Source of the DNA: Domibacillus enclensis
GTDB lineage: Bacteria; Bacillota; Bacilli; Bacillales; Domibacillaceae
Direction: 5' to 3'
Length of the DNA: 64,000 nucleotides
NCBI RefSeq assembly: GCF_900156125.1
Contig: NZ_FTLX01000002.1
Span: forward strand, 372,001-436,000
The notes below the pieces were generated by a model, which was given only the letters and a program-made list of their open reading frames with translations, was not told the origin of the DNA and did no database searches. Positions within the stretch are counted from its first letter, which is position 1. The number at the start of each line of letters is the position of its first letter. Position numbers and translations under genes: made by a program. Of the stretch, positions 24,504 through 34,417 are shown in pieces.

Positions 24504-25316
24504 ATGTTTACATCTTTCAGTCTCCTGTCATCAACGGCGTATCGCCATTACAAAGGAGCGCTTGACCGACAAATGGTGGCGATGGAGCGGCTGTCATCCG
24601 GAATGCGCATTAACCGCGCCGCTGATGACGCGGCGGGGCTTGCGATTTCGGAAAAAATGCGTGCCCAAATTCGCGGGCTGGACCAGGCGACGCGCAACGC
24701 ACAGGACGCTGTGTCATTTATCCAAACCGGAGAAGGCGCCTTGAACGAAACACACGCCATCCTCCAGCGCATGCGAGAGCTCACCGTCCAATCCGCCAAT
24801 GACACTAATACCGACAGCGACCGGTCAGCCATTCAAGAAGAAATTAACCAGCTGCGCGATGAGATCACCCGAATCGGCAGCCAGACCGAATTCAACACTA
24901 TAAAGCTGCTCGACGGCTCCAAAATAGAGTTCAAGATTCAAGTCGGTGCCAACGCCGGCCAAACCATAACCATTCAAACCGCCGACATGCGCGCCGGTGC
25001 ACTCGGCCTCAGCACTATCGACGTCACCACTAGAACCGGTGCCGAGACCGCACTCACATCACTGGATGATGCCATCAAAAGCGTCTCCAGCCAGCGGTCC
25101 CGGTTCGGCGCTTATCAAAATCGGCTTGAGCACACGATCAACAACCTGGCCAACACAAGCGCCAACCTCACCGCCGCCGAATCCCACATTCGCGATGCAG
25201 ATATGGCGCAGGAAATTATGAGGATGACAAAGGAAAGCATTCTGTCACAAGTAGCGATGGCGATGATCATGCAGGCGAGGCAGGAGCAGATGCGGGTGTT
25301 GGAGTTGCTCAAATAA
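24504..25316 (+). CDS. Divergent flagellin-like protein (270 residues)
   Basis: Flagellin paralogue with standard D1 helices (MERLSSGMRINRAADDAAG, NETHAILQRMRELTVQSAND, NRLEHTINNLANTSANLTAAE) but altered ends. The first 25 residues (MFTSFSLLSSTAYRHYKGAL) replace the usual INHN(I)xALN start. The C-terminus is Met-rich (VAMAMIMQARQEQMRVLELLK) instead of the conserved QANQxPQGVLxLL. Both ends form the D0 core of the filament, so this subunit may polymerise differently or act as a minor subunit. The ATG follows AAAAAGGAGCTGC, a strong site. Confidence 0.9.
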   Translation: MFTSFSLLSSTAYRHYKGALDRQMVAMERLSSGMRINRAADDAAGLAISEKMRAQIRGLDQATRNAQDAVSFIQTGEGALNETHAILQRMRELTVQSANDTNTDSDRSAIQEEINQLRDEITRIGSQTEFNTIKLLDGSKIEFKIQVGANAGQTITIQTADMRAGALGLSTIDVTTRTGAETALTSLDDAIKSVSSQRSRFGAYQNRLEHTINNLANTSANLTAAESHIRDADMAQEIMRMTKESILSQVAMAMIMQARQEQMRVLELLK

Positions 25317-25432
25317 ACCCCGGTTCACAAAAAATGAGTACGGATATTTTGTTTGAAACAAGCCAGTCAGCCCGTCCAGTCACTTTTCACAAATTTGCCA
25401 AAAAAATAATTTAAAATACACAGAAAGTCTAT

Positions 25433-25458
25433 TAAACATTTTTCCTGCTTGACGATAA
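25433..25458 (+). promoter_or_regulatory. Sigma-D promoter of hag
   Basis: TAAA (25433-25436) and GACGATAA (25451-25458) are separated by 14 bases. The whole element resembles the flgM and island promoters (AACATTT...CGATA). It gives a leader of about 105 bases containing CsrA sites. Confidence 0.82.
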
Positions 25459-25521
25459 TACTAGTGTAAGCAGAACGGAACAGGGCGGCCGACCTGGAAT
25501 GGGATGCTGAACAAATGGAAA

Positions 25522-25561
25522 ACCGGTCCACAAGGATGTGGGCGGTCAAACTCAAGGAGGA
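25522..25561 (+). promoter_or_regulatory. CsrA-binding hairpin and second site in the hag leader
   Basis: ACAAGGATGT (25530-25539) matches the high-affinity CsrA consensus (ACARGGAUGU core). The GGA lies in the AAGGAT loop of a hairpin CCAC/GTGG (25528-25531 with 25538-25541) that extends to ACCGGTCCAC/GTGGGCGGT. A second GGA site is the ribosome binding site itself (CAAGGAGG, near 25553-25560). Two sites at this spacing match the known BS2/BS1 arrangement in B. subtilis hag, where CsrA bridges them to block translation. Confidence 0.88.
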
Positions 25562-25569
25562 ACTACACA

Positions 25570-26532
25570 ATGATTATCAATCATAATATTGCCGCGTTGA
25601 ACACGTACAACAAACTAGGTGCAGCAAACAATTCACAAGCAAAGGCAATGGAGAAATTGTCTTCAGGTCTTCGTATTAACCGTGCAGGCGATGATGCTGC
25701 AGGTTTAGCAATCTCTGAAAAAATGCGTGGACAAATCCGAGGATTAGATCAGTCACAGCGTAATGCGCAAGATGGTATTTCTCTTATCCAGACGGCTGAG
25801 GGCGCATTGAATGAAACTCATTCAATCCTTCAACGTATGCGTGAACTTGCGACTCAAGCAGCGAATGATACAAACACATCTACAGACCGTGACGAAATTC
25901 AGAACGAAATGAACCAATTGACTTCTGAAATTAACCGCATTAGCAATACAACGGAATTCAATACACAGACGTTGATGAATGCATCAGGTTCAACTAACTT
26001 CTCTGCTAACCTTCAAATCGGTGCAAACAATGGTCAGTCAATGACGATTGACATTGAAAATATGGGTGCTGTAGCACTTGGTATTGCTTCTAGCGGAACA
26101 GGCGGAACTTCACACGCACAAGGTTCTTCAACAGCTACATTAGTATCGACTGCAACAGCTGTTTCTGGAGCGTCATACACTTCAGCTGCCGGTGTAAGCA
26201 ACGGAACAACAAACAGCAACACACTTAACGCTTTAAGTGTATCGACACATTCAGGAGCATCAGCAGCAATCAAAGCTATTGACAATGCTATTCAAACAGT
26301 ATCTGCTCAGCGTTCAAAACTTGGTGCATTCCAAAATCGACTTGAGCATACAATCAACAACTTGGGCACATCTTCTGAAAACTTAACGGCCGCAGAATCA
26401 CGCATCCGTGACGTAGATATGGCGAAAGAAATCATGAACCAAACAAAACAATCTATCCTTGCTCAAGCATCACAAGCAATGTTAGCACAAGCAAATCAGC
26501 GTCCACAAGGCGTACTTCAGTTGCTTGGATAA
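25570..26532 (+). CDS. hag: Main flagellin Hag (320 residues)
   Basis: Major filament subunit. The terminal D0/D1 parts are canonical (MIINHNIAALNTYNKL, KLSSGLRINRAGDDAAG; DVDMAKEIMNQTKQSILAQ, NQRPQGVLQLLG). The variable middle, about residues 171-230, is almost all Ser, Thr, Gly, Ala and Asn (TGGTSHAQGSSTAT, TAVSGASYTSAAGVSNG). Such Ser/Thr-rich exposed loops are what Maf-type enzymes O-glycosylate, and a nonulosonic acid island begins 140 bases downstream. Codon choice is more A/T-rich and uniform than in the neighbouring flg genes, as expected for very high expression. The start at 25570 is set by CAAGGAGGAAC. Confidence 0.97.
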   Translation: MIINHNIAALNTYNKLGAANNSQAKAMEKLSSGLRINRAGDDAAGLAISEKMRGQIRGLDQSQRNAQDGISLIQTAEGALNETHSILQRMRELATQAANDTNTSTDRDEIQNEMNQLTSEINRISNTTEFNTQTLMNASGSTNFSANLQIGANNGQSMTIDIENMGAVALGIASSGTGGTSHAQGSSTATLVSTATAVSGASYTSAAGVSNGTTNSNTLNALSVSTHSGASAAIKAIDNAIQTVSAQRSKLGAFQNRLEHTINNLGTSSENLTAAESRIRDVDMAKEIMNQTKQSILAQASQAMLAQANQRPQGVLQLLG

Positions 26533-26550
26533 TTATCATGGTTTCACAAA

Positions 26551-26580
26551 AAGTTCCGGAACTTATCCGGGACTTTTTTT
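26551..26580 (+). terminator. Terminator after hag
   Basis: AAGTTCCGG (26551-26559) pairs with CCGGGACTT (26567-26575), with one G-T pair, followed by a T-run. It separates hag from the island transcript. Confidence 0.88.
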
Positions 26581-26614
26581 ATTTTCCTCTTAAAAGAAGT
26601 TTTCCGCCTATTTC

Positions 26615-26641
26615 TCAACATTTTTCGTGATTATCCGATAA
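26615..26641 (+). promoter_or_regulatory. Sigma-D promoter at the head of the glycosylation island
   Basis: TCAA (26615-26618) and TCCGATAA (26634-26641) are separated by 15 bases. The sequence CAACATTTTTC..TG.TT...CGATAA closely parallels the hag promoter. This places the island under the motility sigma factor together with its presumed substrate, flagellin. Confidence 0.72.
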
Positions 26642-26674
26642 AATAATTAGGAGAATAAGATCGGAGGCTCACAG

Positions 26675-27244
26675 ATGAAGGTGCATTTCCTAGGCGAAAT
26701 TAGAGAATACAGAAATACTAGTAAAGATGTATATAAAGCAGTGGAAAAGATTAATGAGCAAATAAGCAGAACACAAAAAGTTTTCAGCCATCTGCGAGTA
26801 GATGGCCTGGATTTATACGAAAATCATTACCAGTACTTACTAGACGAAGTGGAATCCATTCATGACGTTCACATTGTATTATTAGAAAGGGAAGAAATGG
26901 CGGCAGAACTCCAACTTTCATTAAATGACTATTTGACCAGGGCTATTCCGGTTATGGAGCAGCTTGCCGATTCATTCTATCAAGGCGCAAAAGCAGAGGA
27001 CTGGGACAGTTTCTCTAATTTGGCAGATGGTTTTCAATGGATTCTCGGGGCATTGCAGACACTTACTCAATATGCGGATGAAGAGGCAGCGTCATATTAT
27101 GTAGATATACGTGAAAAGATCACATCAATCCTTGAAGAGCTAATGAATGCGACCGAGGCGCAGGACACTGTCACTATCGCTGATATGATTCAATATGAAG
27201 TCGTCGAAACATTAGTGGAGTTAAAACAAAACGTTCATCATTAA
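26675..27244 (+). CDS. Helical protein of unknown function, first gene of the island
   Basis: A 189-residue, acidic, all-helical cytoplasmic protein with no signal peptide or membrane segment. Regular heptad-like stretches occur at about 15-60 (KAVEKINEQISRTQKVFSHL) and 150-185. No catalytic motif is visible and I do not recognise the family. Its position, first behind the sigma-D promoter and 16 bases before pseB, implies a role in flagellin modification or coupling it to flagellar assembly. The ATG follows ATCGGAGG. Confidence 0.82.
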   Translation: MKVHFLGEIREYRNTSKDVYKAVEKINEQISRTQKVFSHLRVDGLDLYENHYQYLLDEVESIHDVHIVLLEREEMAAELQLSLNDYLTRAIPVMEQLADSFYQGAKAEDWDSFSNLADGFQWILGALQTLTQYADEEAASYYVDIREKITSILEELMNATEAQDTVTIADMIQYEVVETLVELKQNVHH

Positions 27245-27251
27245 GGAGTAG

Positions 27252-28232
<981 letters not shown>

Positions 28233-28256
28233 TGCCAGAAAGAGGATGAAGGAGAT

Positions 28257-31112
28257 ATGTTAGAGAAGAAAATAGAAATAATTAATAGTAAAACTGGATT
28301 ACCGATTGTGCAGATTGAGCATGAAGGAAAAATAATTCCCATCCATAGTAAGTATGACCCAGAAAAAGAGGCAGAGCGAATTTTAGATACGTATAAGGAC
28401 AAAATAGAAGAATCAGATCATATTCTATTCTATGGAATGGGGCTTGGATATCATATAAAGTTATTTTTCGATCGTTATCCATCGAAAATGGCTTCTGGCT
28501 ATGAACCGATTTCTGCTGTTTTTAAAGAATGTATGGCAAATGCACAGAAAATAGAATTGCCAATTGACCGTTTTGCTTATCTTTTCACAGAAGAGCATTC
28601 AGAACAAACAGAACAGAATTTAGCTGAATTCTCTTCCAATCTCTCTCAGAAGATTTTACTTATTGTTCTTCCAGTTTATGAAAAAATTGCTCATAAAGAG
28701 TTTGAAACTTTTTCTTCTCTATTTAGATCAATGATCGAAGGGAAAAGATTGAATTTATACGCAGAAAGCAGCTTTGCAAAGCGCTGGTCGTTAAATGCGC
28801 TTATGAATTTAAACGCAATATTTAATACTCCAAATATTTTGCTTGCAGATCATAATCCTTTCAAGGAAAAGCCAATTGTTCTTGTATCAGCTGGACCATC
28901 ATTAAGTGAAGAAATAGAGAATCTTCGTTATATTAAAAATAAGAAGCTGGCTTACATTTTTGCGGTAGGATCAGCGAACAAAGCCTTAATTGCACAAGGG
29001 ATATATCCGGATGCAGTGCTGACATATGATCCGCAAGCACATAATCATGCTATCTTTGAAGAGATTATTGAGCAGAACATTATTAACATTCCCATGATTT
29101 TTGGTTCAACGGTTGGTTATGAAACTATCCAAAAATATAAAGGACCTATGTTTCATTTTATTACATCTCAAGACACGATCTCTCCTTATTTTTTTGAAAA
29201 AACATTGCCGACACTATATGATTCAACCTCAATTGCTATTGTAACGCTTCAATTGCTTTACAAATTGGAGGTAGAGAAAGTTATTCTTGTTGGACAAAAC
29301 TTTGCTTTTAAAAATAACCTTTTTTATTCAGAAGAAATTGCACGTTATGACGAAGAAAAAAAAGAGATGACAGATGCAGCAGTACAAAAAAAAGACTTGT
29401 CAGATTCCTATTTAGTCGAAGATACGCTAGGAGGACAGGTTATGACAAACAAGAGTTTTGATCAAATGCGTCAAGAGATGGAGTACTATATAGAAAAATA
29501 TAATATTTCAATAGTCACTAACGCTACAAAAGGCGGCGCTGCTATTAAAGGAACTACATACAAGCCCCTAGAAGAGCTCATAACAGAAGAGCTGACTAAG
29601 TGCGTCGTAAATGAAGAGTGGTATAAAGAGATTACTAAAACATCTTTATCGCTTAACTCTAAAAAGATAGGAGATCTGCAAAAGGGAGTTTCATCTTTTG
29701 TCAATCAATACGAAGCAATTATAAATCATTTTAAGACAATGAGTTTGTCCGTTCATAATATGAACCAAAATCAAATTCAAAAAAATCTTGAAAAATTCGA
29801 TGATTTGTTTAAAAAATTCACTAACAATGTCCTATATAGTATGGTTATTCGTCCAATTACCCGAGTTTATTTTGAAAAATTACAAGCAGGTACAAGGATT
29901 ATTCGATTACTAGCTCCGACGCAAGAAAAAGCAGTTAGAGTTATTTACACTTATACGCATTATTTAAATATTTGCCAAAACGTGTACAAAGAAGTTGCAC
30001 CAATCATCCAGTCGTTTGTTTTCCCGGCATTGTTGCCACATACTGATTGGAAAGAATATATTTCCACAAGTGGTGTCTTCTACTATGAAGGTGAGTGGGG
30101 AAAACAGCTTTATGATAGTGCTGAAGAAGATACAGAGAAAATAGAAGAGGTAGAAAAAAAAGAAGATGGACAAGAGCAAGAGATAGAAGAAAAAGATAAA
30201 AAAGAAGATAAAGTTTCAATCCGAATGCTCTCTGTTGAAACAAAACAAAAAAATGCTAAATTTAAGTTTCGTTTCAGCGGCACGAAATTGGCGCTATATG
30301 GAAAAAACCAATCGGATGAAACAATAAAGCTTAGAATCATGGTTGATAATAAAATAACTACGTTGAAGATTGAAAAAAGCGTGGATGAAGATTTTTATGG
30401 TGTATTACTACGTAAAGAATTTTATAAAACGACGATTTTAAAGCCCGGTATGCACCAAGTTACGATTGAAGTCTTATCAGAGAATCCAAATTTTCTTTTT
30501 CATGCTGCAGAAATTGAAAAAAACGAACGCGCCTATCATATTCATGAAGTTACATCCATTTCTGAACTTGAAGTAGGTAAGCGTATGCGTTGTCACTATA
30601 CAGCCTCATACGATACTGTAGGCGAATTTACTGGGCTTGGCAACGAATCAGGAAATCACTTGCCAGTAGAAGCCTCGGCCGAGCCAGACGGTGATTTCTA
30701 CTTTATTATGGTTGATGATGCCCGAGGAGAGAAGAAACTTATTGCAGATCGGAATATCCAAAACTGTATTTCTTGGTCTACACTCTACAAATCAGGAATT
30801 ATATCAAGAAAAGTATTTTTCAGTAAATATCCAAATATTCAAATAGGATTAATGACTGGAGGGAGTTTGTCTAACACAGATACAGATAATGATTGGGATA
30901 ATTATATTAAGGGAAAAGATTTGCTGTTTTTTATCCAGCACTTATCTTGGCAAAATGAACATTTGGCATGTCATCCGATAACGAAGGCATTACATATTCT
31001 TTTGAGAGGCAATTATGAAGAAAAAGACATTTCAGATTATAAATCTATTGGAACTGAGTCAAATGTACTTGACACAATTGGCTTTTTACCATTAGCTATC
31101 ATTTTAGATTAG
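28257..31112 (+). CDS. maf: Maf-type flagellin nonulosonic acid glycosyltransferase
   Basis: Large (951 residues) Maf-family protein. Members transfer pseudaminic or legionaminic acid to Ser/Thr of flagellin. An N-terminal region (about 1-190, with FYGMGLGYHIKLFF) precedes the MAF_flag10/MptE-like core (IVLVSAGPSLSEEIENLR near 212, AVGSANKALIAQGIYPD, VLVGQNFAF, TNATKGGAAIKGT near 425). Residues 625-660 form a Glu/Lys charged linker. It is followed by about 290 residues of extra sequence not usual in the shorter Maf proteins: a beta-rich part, then an alpha/beta part. It is A/T-rich and lies directly behind pseB. Confidence 0.93.
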   Translation: MLEKKIEIINSKTGLPIVQIEHEGKIIPIHSKYDPEKEAERILDTYKDKIEESDHILFYGMGLGYHIKLFFDRYPSKMASGYEPISAVFKECMANAQKIELPIDRFAYLFTEEHSEQTEQNLAEFSSNLSQKILLIVLPVYEKIAHKEFETFSSLFRSMIEGKRLNLYAESSFAKRWSLNALMNLNAIFNTPNILLADHNPFKEKPIVLVSAGPSLSEEIENLRYIKNKKLAYIFAVGSANKALIAQGIYPDAVLTYDPQAHNHAIFEEIIEQNIINIPMIFGSTVGYETIQKYKGPMFHFITSQDTISPYFFEKTLPTLYDSTSIAIVTLQLLYKLEVEKVILVGQNFAFKNNLFYSEEIARYDEEKKEMTDAAVQKKDLSDSYLVEDTLGGQVMTNKSFDQMRQEMEYYIEKYNISIVTNATKGGAAIKGTTYKPLEELITEELTKCVVNEEWYKEITKTSLSLNSKKIGDLQKGVSSFVNQYEAIINHFKTMSLSVHNMNQNQIQKNLEKFDDLFKKFTNNVLYSMVIRPITRVYFEKLQAGTRIIRLLAPTQEKAVRVIYTYTHYLNICQNVYKEVAPIIQSFVFPALLPHTDWKEYISTSGVFYYEGEWGKQLYDSAEEDTEKIEEVEKKEDGQEQEIEEKDKKEDKVSIRMLSVETKQKNAKFKFRFSGTKLALYGKNQSDETIKLRIMVDNKITTLKIEKSVDEDFYGVLLRKEFYKTTILKPGMHQVTIEVLSENPNFLFHAAEIEKNERAYHIHEVTSISELEVGKRMRCHYTASYDTVGEFTGLGNESGNHLPVEASAEPDGDFYFIMVDDARGEKKLIADRNIQNCISWSTLYKSGIISRKVFFSKYPNIQIGLMTGGSLSNTDTDNDWDNYIKGKDLLFFIQHLSWQNEHLACHPITKALHILLRGNYEEKDISDYKSIGTESNVLDTIGFLPLAIILD

Positions 31113-31114
31113 GA

Positions 31115-32182
31115 ATGAACAATACAATGAAAAAAGTTATGATTTTAGGTGATTCTTTATCTCTGCCAAGACCGGGAAACTTTAAAACGTTTAATCCAAA
31201 AGAAGATTTAGAACTTGGTGTTGAATTTAATCAAACTTATCCTTATCTGCTTCAAGAAAACCTTACGAATTTTTATGTTATTAATCGAGCAGTTAGAGCT
31301 TCAACTATTAAAAGTATATATGAAAGAGATCGCATGGATCATATATTTTTAACAAAACCAGATGTTATTGTTATCCATGTAGGAATAGTAGACCTGTGGC
31401 CGAGAACTGAATTAAACGGTCTAGGATACTTAAGTGAATGTGAATTTGCATACTACTATATAAAAATCCTTAAATTATTAAAAGTATTACCTAATACGAA
31501 AGTAATTTGTATAGGGATTGCAAACACTTCAAGGAAGATGGAAAAGCGTTTTCCAGGTCTTTTAAATAAAATAAACATCTATAATAAAATCATAAAAAAT
31601 ATATGTAATTTAAATGATCAAGCAATATATGTAGACATTTCAACATTTTTAAGAACTGAGTGTTTAGAAGAGTATATAATGAAAGATCATCAGCATTTAA
31701 ACGCTGAAGGAAATAAACTTATAGCGAGTTTAATAATCGAAAATATTTCTAAAATTAAAAGTTTTACAGAGAATGTTACACACGAGAATTTGATGATTGA
31801 AATGAATAGTGATGATATGTTAATAGATATACTGTACTTTTTTGAACTGGATAAATTTATGCCAGAAGAAAAAGTAGTGATCTATGGCGCAGGAGAGTTA
31901 GGTAAAAAAATAGGTGAATATTTATTAAGTGAAGAGATTCACATTTCTGCCTTTATTGATCAAAGCAGGAAGAGAGAATTAATTGGAGTACCAATTTTTT
32001 CAGTTCAAAATATAACCCAAGAAGTAATTGACGCAGACAAAATAATAGTAGCCTCTAAATTTTATAAAGATGAGATGCTTGAAGAACTCTCTTTACTGAA
32101 TATTGATGAAGGAAAGATAATGACATATTCAGAAAAGAAAAAATTAAGGTTGATTGATTTTTATAGAATGGTAGAAGCATAA
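31115..32182 (+). CDS. SGNH-hydrolase-like protein fused to a Rossmann-like domain
   Basis: The N-terminal half (about 1-215) resembles SGNH/GDSL esterases: block I GDSLS, a Gly/Asn region (NRAVRAS) and the C-terminal DHQHLN with the catalytic Asp-x-x-His pattern. The C-terminal part (about 245-335) is a small nucleotide-binding-like domain (VVIYGAGELGKKIGEYLL, ISAFIDQSRKRELIG, KIIVASKFYKDEM). That part resembles domains in two other island proteins (44975 and 50890). A likely job is O-acyl removal or transfer on the flagellar glycan, but this is inferred. The start may be the ATG at 31115 or at 31127. Confidence 0.72.
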   Translation: MNNTMKKVMILGDSLSLPRPGNFKTFNPKEDLELGVEFNQTYPYLLQENLTNFYVINRAVRASTIKSIYERDRMDHIFLTKPDVIVIHVGIVDLWPRTELNGLGYLSECEFAYYYIKILKLLKVLPNTKVICIGIANTSRKMEKRFPGLLNKINIYNKIIKNICNLNDQAIYVDISTFLRTECLEEYIMKDHQHLNAEGNKLIASLIIENISKIKSFTENVTHENLMIEMNSDDMLIDILYFFELDKFMPEEKVVIYGAGELGKKIGEYLLSEEIHISAFIDQSRKRELIGVPIFSVQNITQEVIDADKIIVASKFYKDEMLEELSLLNIDEGKIMTYSEKKKLRLIDFYRMVEA

Positions 32183-32255
32183 GTTATTGTTTATTGTGCA
32201 TATGATTTTGCAATTTTAAAGAGTCGTGTAAAAAAAATACTTGATGGAGAAATCT

Positions 32256-33251
32256 ATGAAAATCTTAATAACAGGAGCCGATGGATTCATCGGTTCCCAT
32301 CTTTTAGAACAATTAATTCGATTGGGATATGATGTAAGATCTTTTGTTTACTATAATTCATTTAATTCATGGGGCTGGCTTGATTCGTTTCCAGCAGATA
32401 TTAAGCAAAGTCTTGATGTGTTTGCAGGTGATATTCGAGATCCACATGGTGTAAAGGAAGCAATGAAGGGCTGCGATGTTGTTCTGCATTTGGCTTCTTT
32501 AATAGCAATTCCGTATTCTTATCATTCACCGGATACGTATGTTGATACAAATATTAAAGGAACACTTAATGTATTACAAGCGGCACGTGAGCTCGGTGTA
32601 TCAAAAGTTGTCCATACGTCAACAAGTGAAGTTTATGGCACGGCTTTATATGTGCCGATTAATGAAGATCATCCAATGCAAGGGCAATCGCCATATTCTG
32701 CTTCTAAAATAGGAGCGGATCAAATGGCACTATCGTTTCACCGTTCTTTTGAAACACCGGTGGCTGTTATCCGTCCGTTTAATACATATGGTCCGCGGCA
32801 GTCTGCCCGTGCTGTTATTCCAACTATTATAACGCAGCTGGCTTCTGGTAAAGAAAAAATAAAGCTTGGCGCATTAAGCCCGACACGTGATTTCAATTAT
32901 GTAAAAGATACGGTCAGTGGCTTTATTTCGATTATGAACAGCGAAAAGTCAATTGGTGAAGTGATCAACATCGGCAGCAACTATGAAATTTCCATTGGTG
33001 ACACGGCAAAAGTCATTACTGAAGTGATGGGCATGCAAATTGAAATTGAAACAGATGAAGTTCGTCTCCGTCCTGAAAAGAGTGAAGTAGAGCGCTTATG
33101 GGCGGACAATACCAAAGCGAAAGAACTGATCGGCTGGACACCAGCGTACGGGGGAATTGAAGGCTTTAAACGTGGAATGAAAGAAACTGCCGATTGGTTT
33201 TCTGATCCGATTAATCTATCTCAGTATAAGGCAGATGTGTATAACATATGA
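32256..33251 (+). CDS. legB: Legionaminic acid pathway 4,6-dehydratase LegB
   Basis: NAD-dependent SDR-type sugar dehydratase, first committed legionaminic enzyme, acting on GDP-GlcNAc in the Campylobacter pathway. It shows GADGFIGSHLLEQLIRLGYDV, the active-site TSTSEVYG and YSASKIGAD motifs, and FNTYGPRQSARAVIPT. TGATGGAGA favours the ATG at 32256 over the upstream in-frame TTG. It overlaps legC by ATGA. Assignment as LegB rather than another dehydratase rests on its coupling to LegC and LegG. Confidence 0.92.
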   Translation: MKILITGADGFIGSHLLEQLIRLGYDVRSFVYYNSFNSWGWLDSFPADIKQSLDVFAGDIRDPHGVKEAMKGCDVVLHLASLIAIPYSYHSPDTYVDTNIKGTLNVLQAARELGVSKVVHTSTSEVYGTALYVPINEDHPMQGQSPYSASKIGADQMALSFHRSFETPVAVIRPFNTYGPRQSARAVIPTIITQLASGKEKIKLGALSPTRDFNYVKDTVSGFISIMNSEKSIGEVINIGSNYEISIGDTAKVITEVMGMQIEIETDEVRLRPEKSEVERLWADNTKAKELIGWTPAYGGIEGFKRGMKETADWFSDPINLSQYKADVYNI

Positions 33252-34417
33252 GTACCAATTGGAAAGATATAGCGCAGCAAATTAAAGCGATTCACGGAAA
33301 CAAAGATTTCGTGCCGCTTCATGAGCCTTCTTTTACAGAAACGGAAATAGAATACGTCACTGACTGCATTCAGAGCGGATGGGTATCGTCGGTCGGTAAA
33401 TATGTTGACCAATTTGAGCAAGATTTGGCGGAATATACAGGTGTCAAAAGAGCGATAGCAGTTGTCAATGGAACCGCTGCCCTTCATATTGCGTTAAAAG
33501 TCGCCGGTGTGAAGGCTGAAGATGAAATATTTATGCCGGCTCTGACATTTATTGCGACGGCAAATGCTGTATCTTACTTACATGCTGTTCCTCATTTTGT
33601 GGATGTATCCAACCAAACACTCGGTCTTAATCCAATTAAGTTGGAAGAACACATTAAAGAGATCGGTGAGATGAAAAACGGTAATTTAATCAATAAACAA
33701 ACAAATCGGATCATTCGTGCTGTTGTTCCTATGCATACATTCGGCCACCCGGTCGACCTTGATCCGCTGATCGAAGTGTGCGAGCGTTATCATCTTGTTC
33801 TTGTAGAAGATGCCGCGGAATCACTCGGTTCCTATTATAAAGGAAAGCATACCGGAGGTTTTGGAAGGGTTGGAGCTCTTAGCTTTAACGGCAACAAAAT
33901 CATCACAACCGGCGGCGGCGGTGCTATTTTAACAAACGATGACAAACTGGCTGACTATGCTAAACATATCACAACAACAGCGAAAATTCCTCATCGTTGG
34001 GAATACCAGCATGACGAGATTGGATATAACTACAGAATGCCGAACCTTAATGCGGCGCTTGGCTGCGCGCAACTGGAAAAGCTAGATGCTTTTTTAGCTT
34101 CGAAACGCACTTTGACTTCGCAGTACAAACAATTATTTAAAGATATCAACGGTGTATCATTATTTGAAGAGTCTTCTTTTTCAATAAGCAATTACTGGCT
34201 TCAGGCGATTATTCTTGATGACAATCTGTATAACCGTGATACAGTATTGGAACAACTAAATGAGCAGGGGGCAATGGCTCGGCCAATTTGGACACCAATG
34301 AATGAACTGAAACCTTTCCAAGAATGTCCATCTGCTGATTTGACGGTCACGGAACATTATAAAAAGCATATTATTAATATTCCTTCCACTCCTTTGAAAG
34401 GAGACAATTATGACTAA
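33248..34417 (+). CDS. legC: Legionaminic acid pathway aminotransferase LegC
   Basis: PLP-dependent DegT/DnrJ/EryC1 aminotransferase (389 residues) that aminates C4 of the 4-keto intermediate. It has VNGTAALHIALKVAGV, MPALTFIATANAVSY and the PLP Lys in SFNGNKIITTGGGGAI. The N-terminal FVPLHEPSFTETE and SSVGKYVDQFE are typical of LegC. It overlaps legB by 4 bases and legG by 8. Confidence 0.92.
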   Translation: MSTNWKDIAQQIKAIHGNKDFVPLHEPSFTETEIEYVTDCIQSGWVSSVGKYVDQFEQDLAEYTGVKRAIAVVNGTAALHIALKVAGVKAEDEIFMPALTFIATANAVSYLHAVPHFVDVSNQTLGLNPIKLEEHIKEIGEMKNGNLINKQTNRIIRAVVPMHTFGHPVDLDPLIEVCERYHLVLVEDAAESLGSYYKGKHTGGFGRVGALSFNGNKIITTGGGGAILTNDDKLADYAKHITTTAKIPHRWEYQHDEIGYNYRMPNLNAALGCAQLEKLDAFLASKRTLTSQYKQLFKDINGVSLFEESSFSISNYWLQAIILDDNLYNRDTVLEQLNEQGAMARPIWTPMNELKPFQECPSADLTVTEHYKKHIINIPSTPLKGDNYD

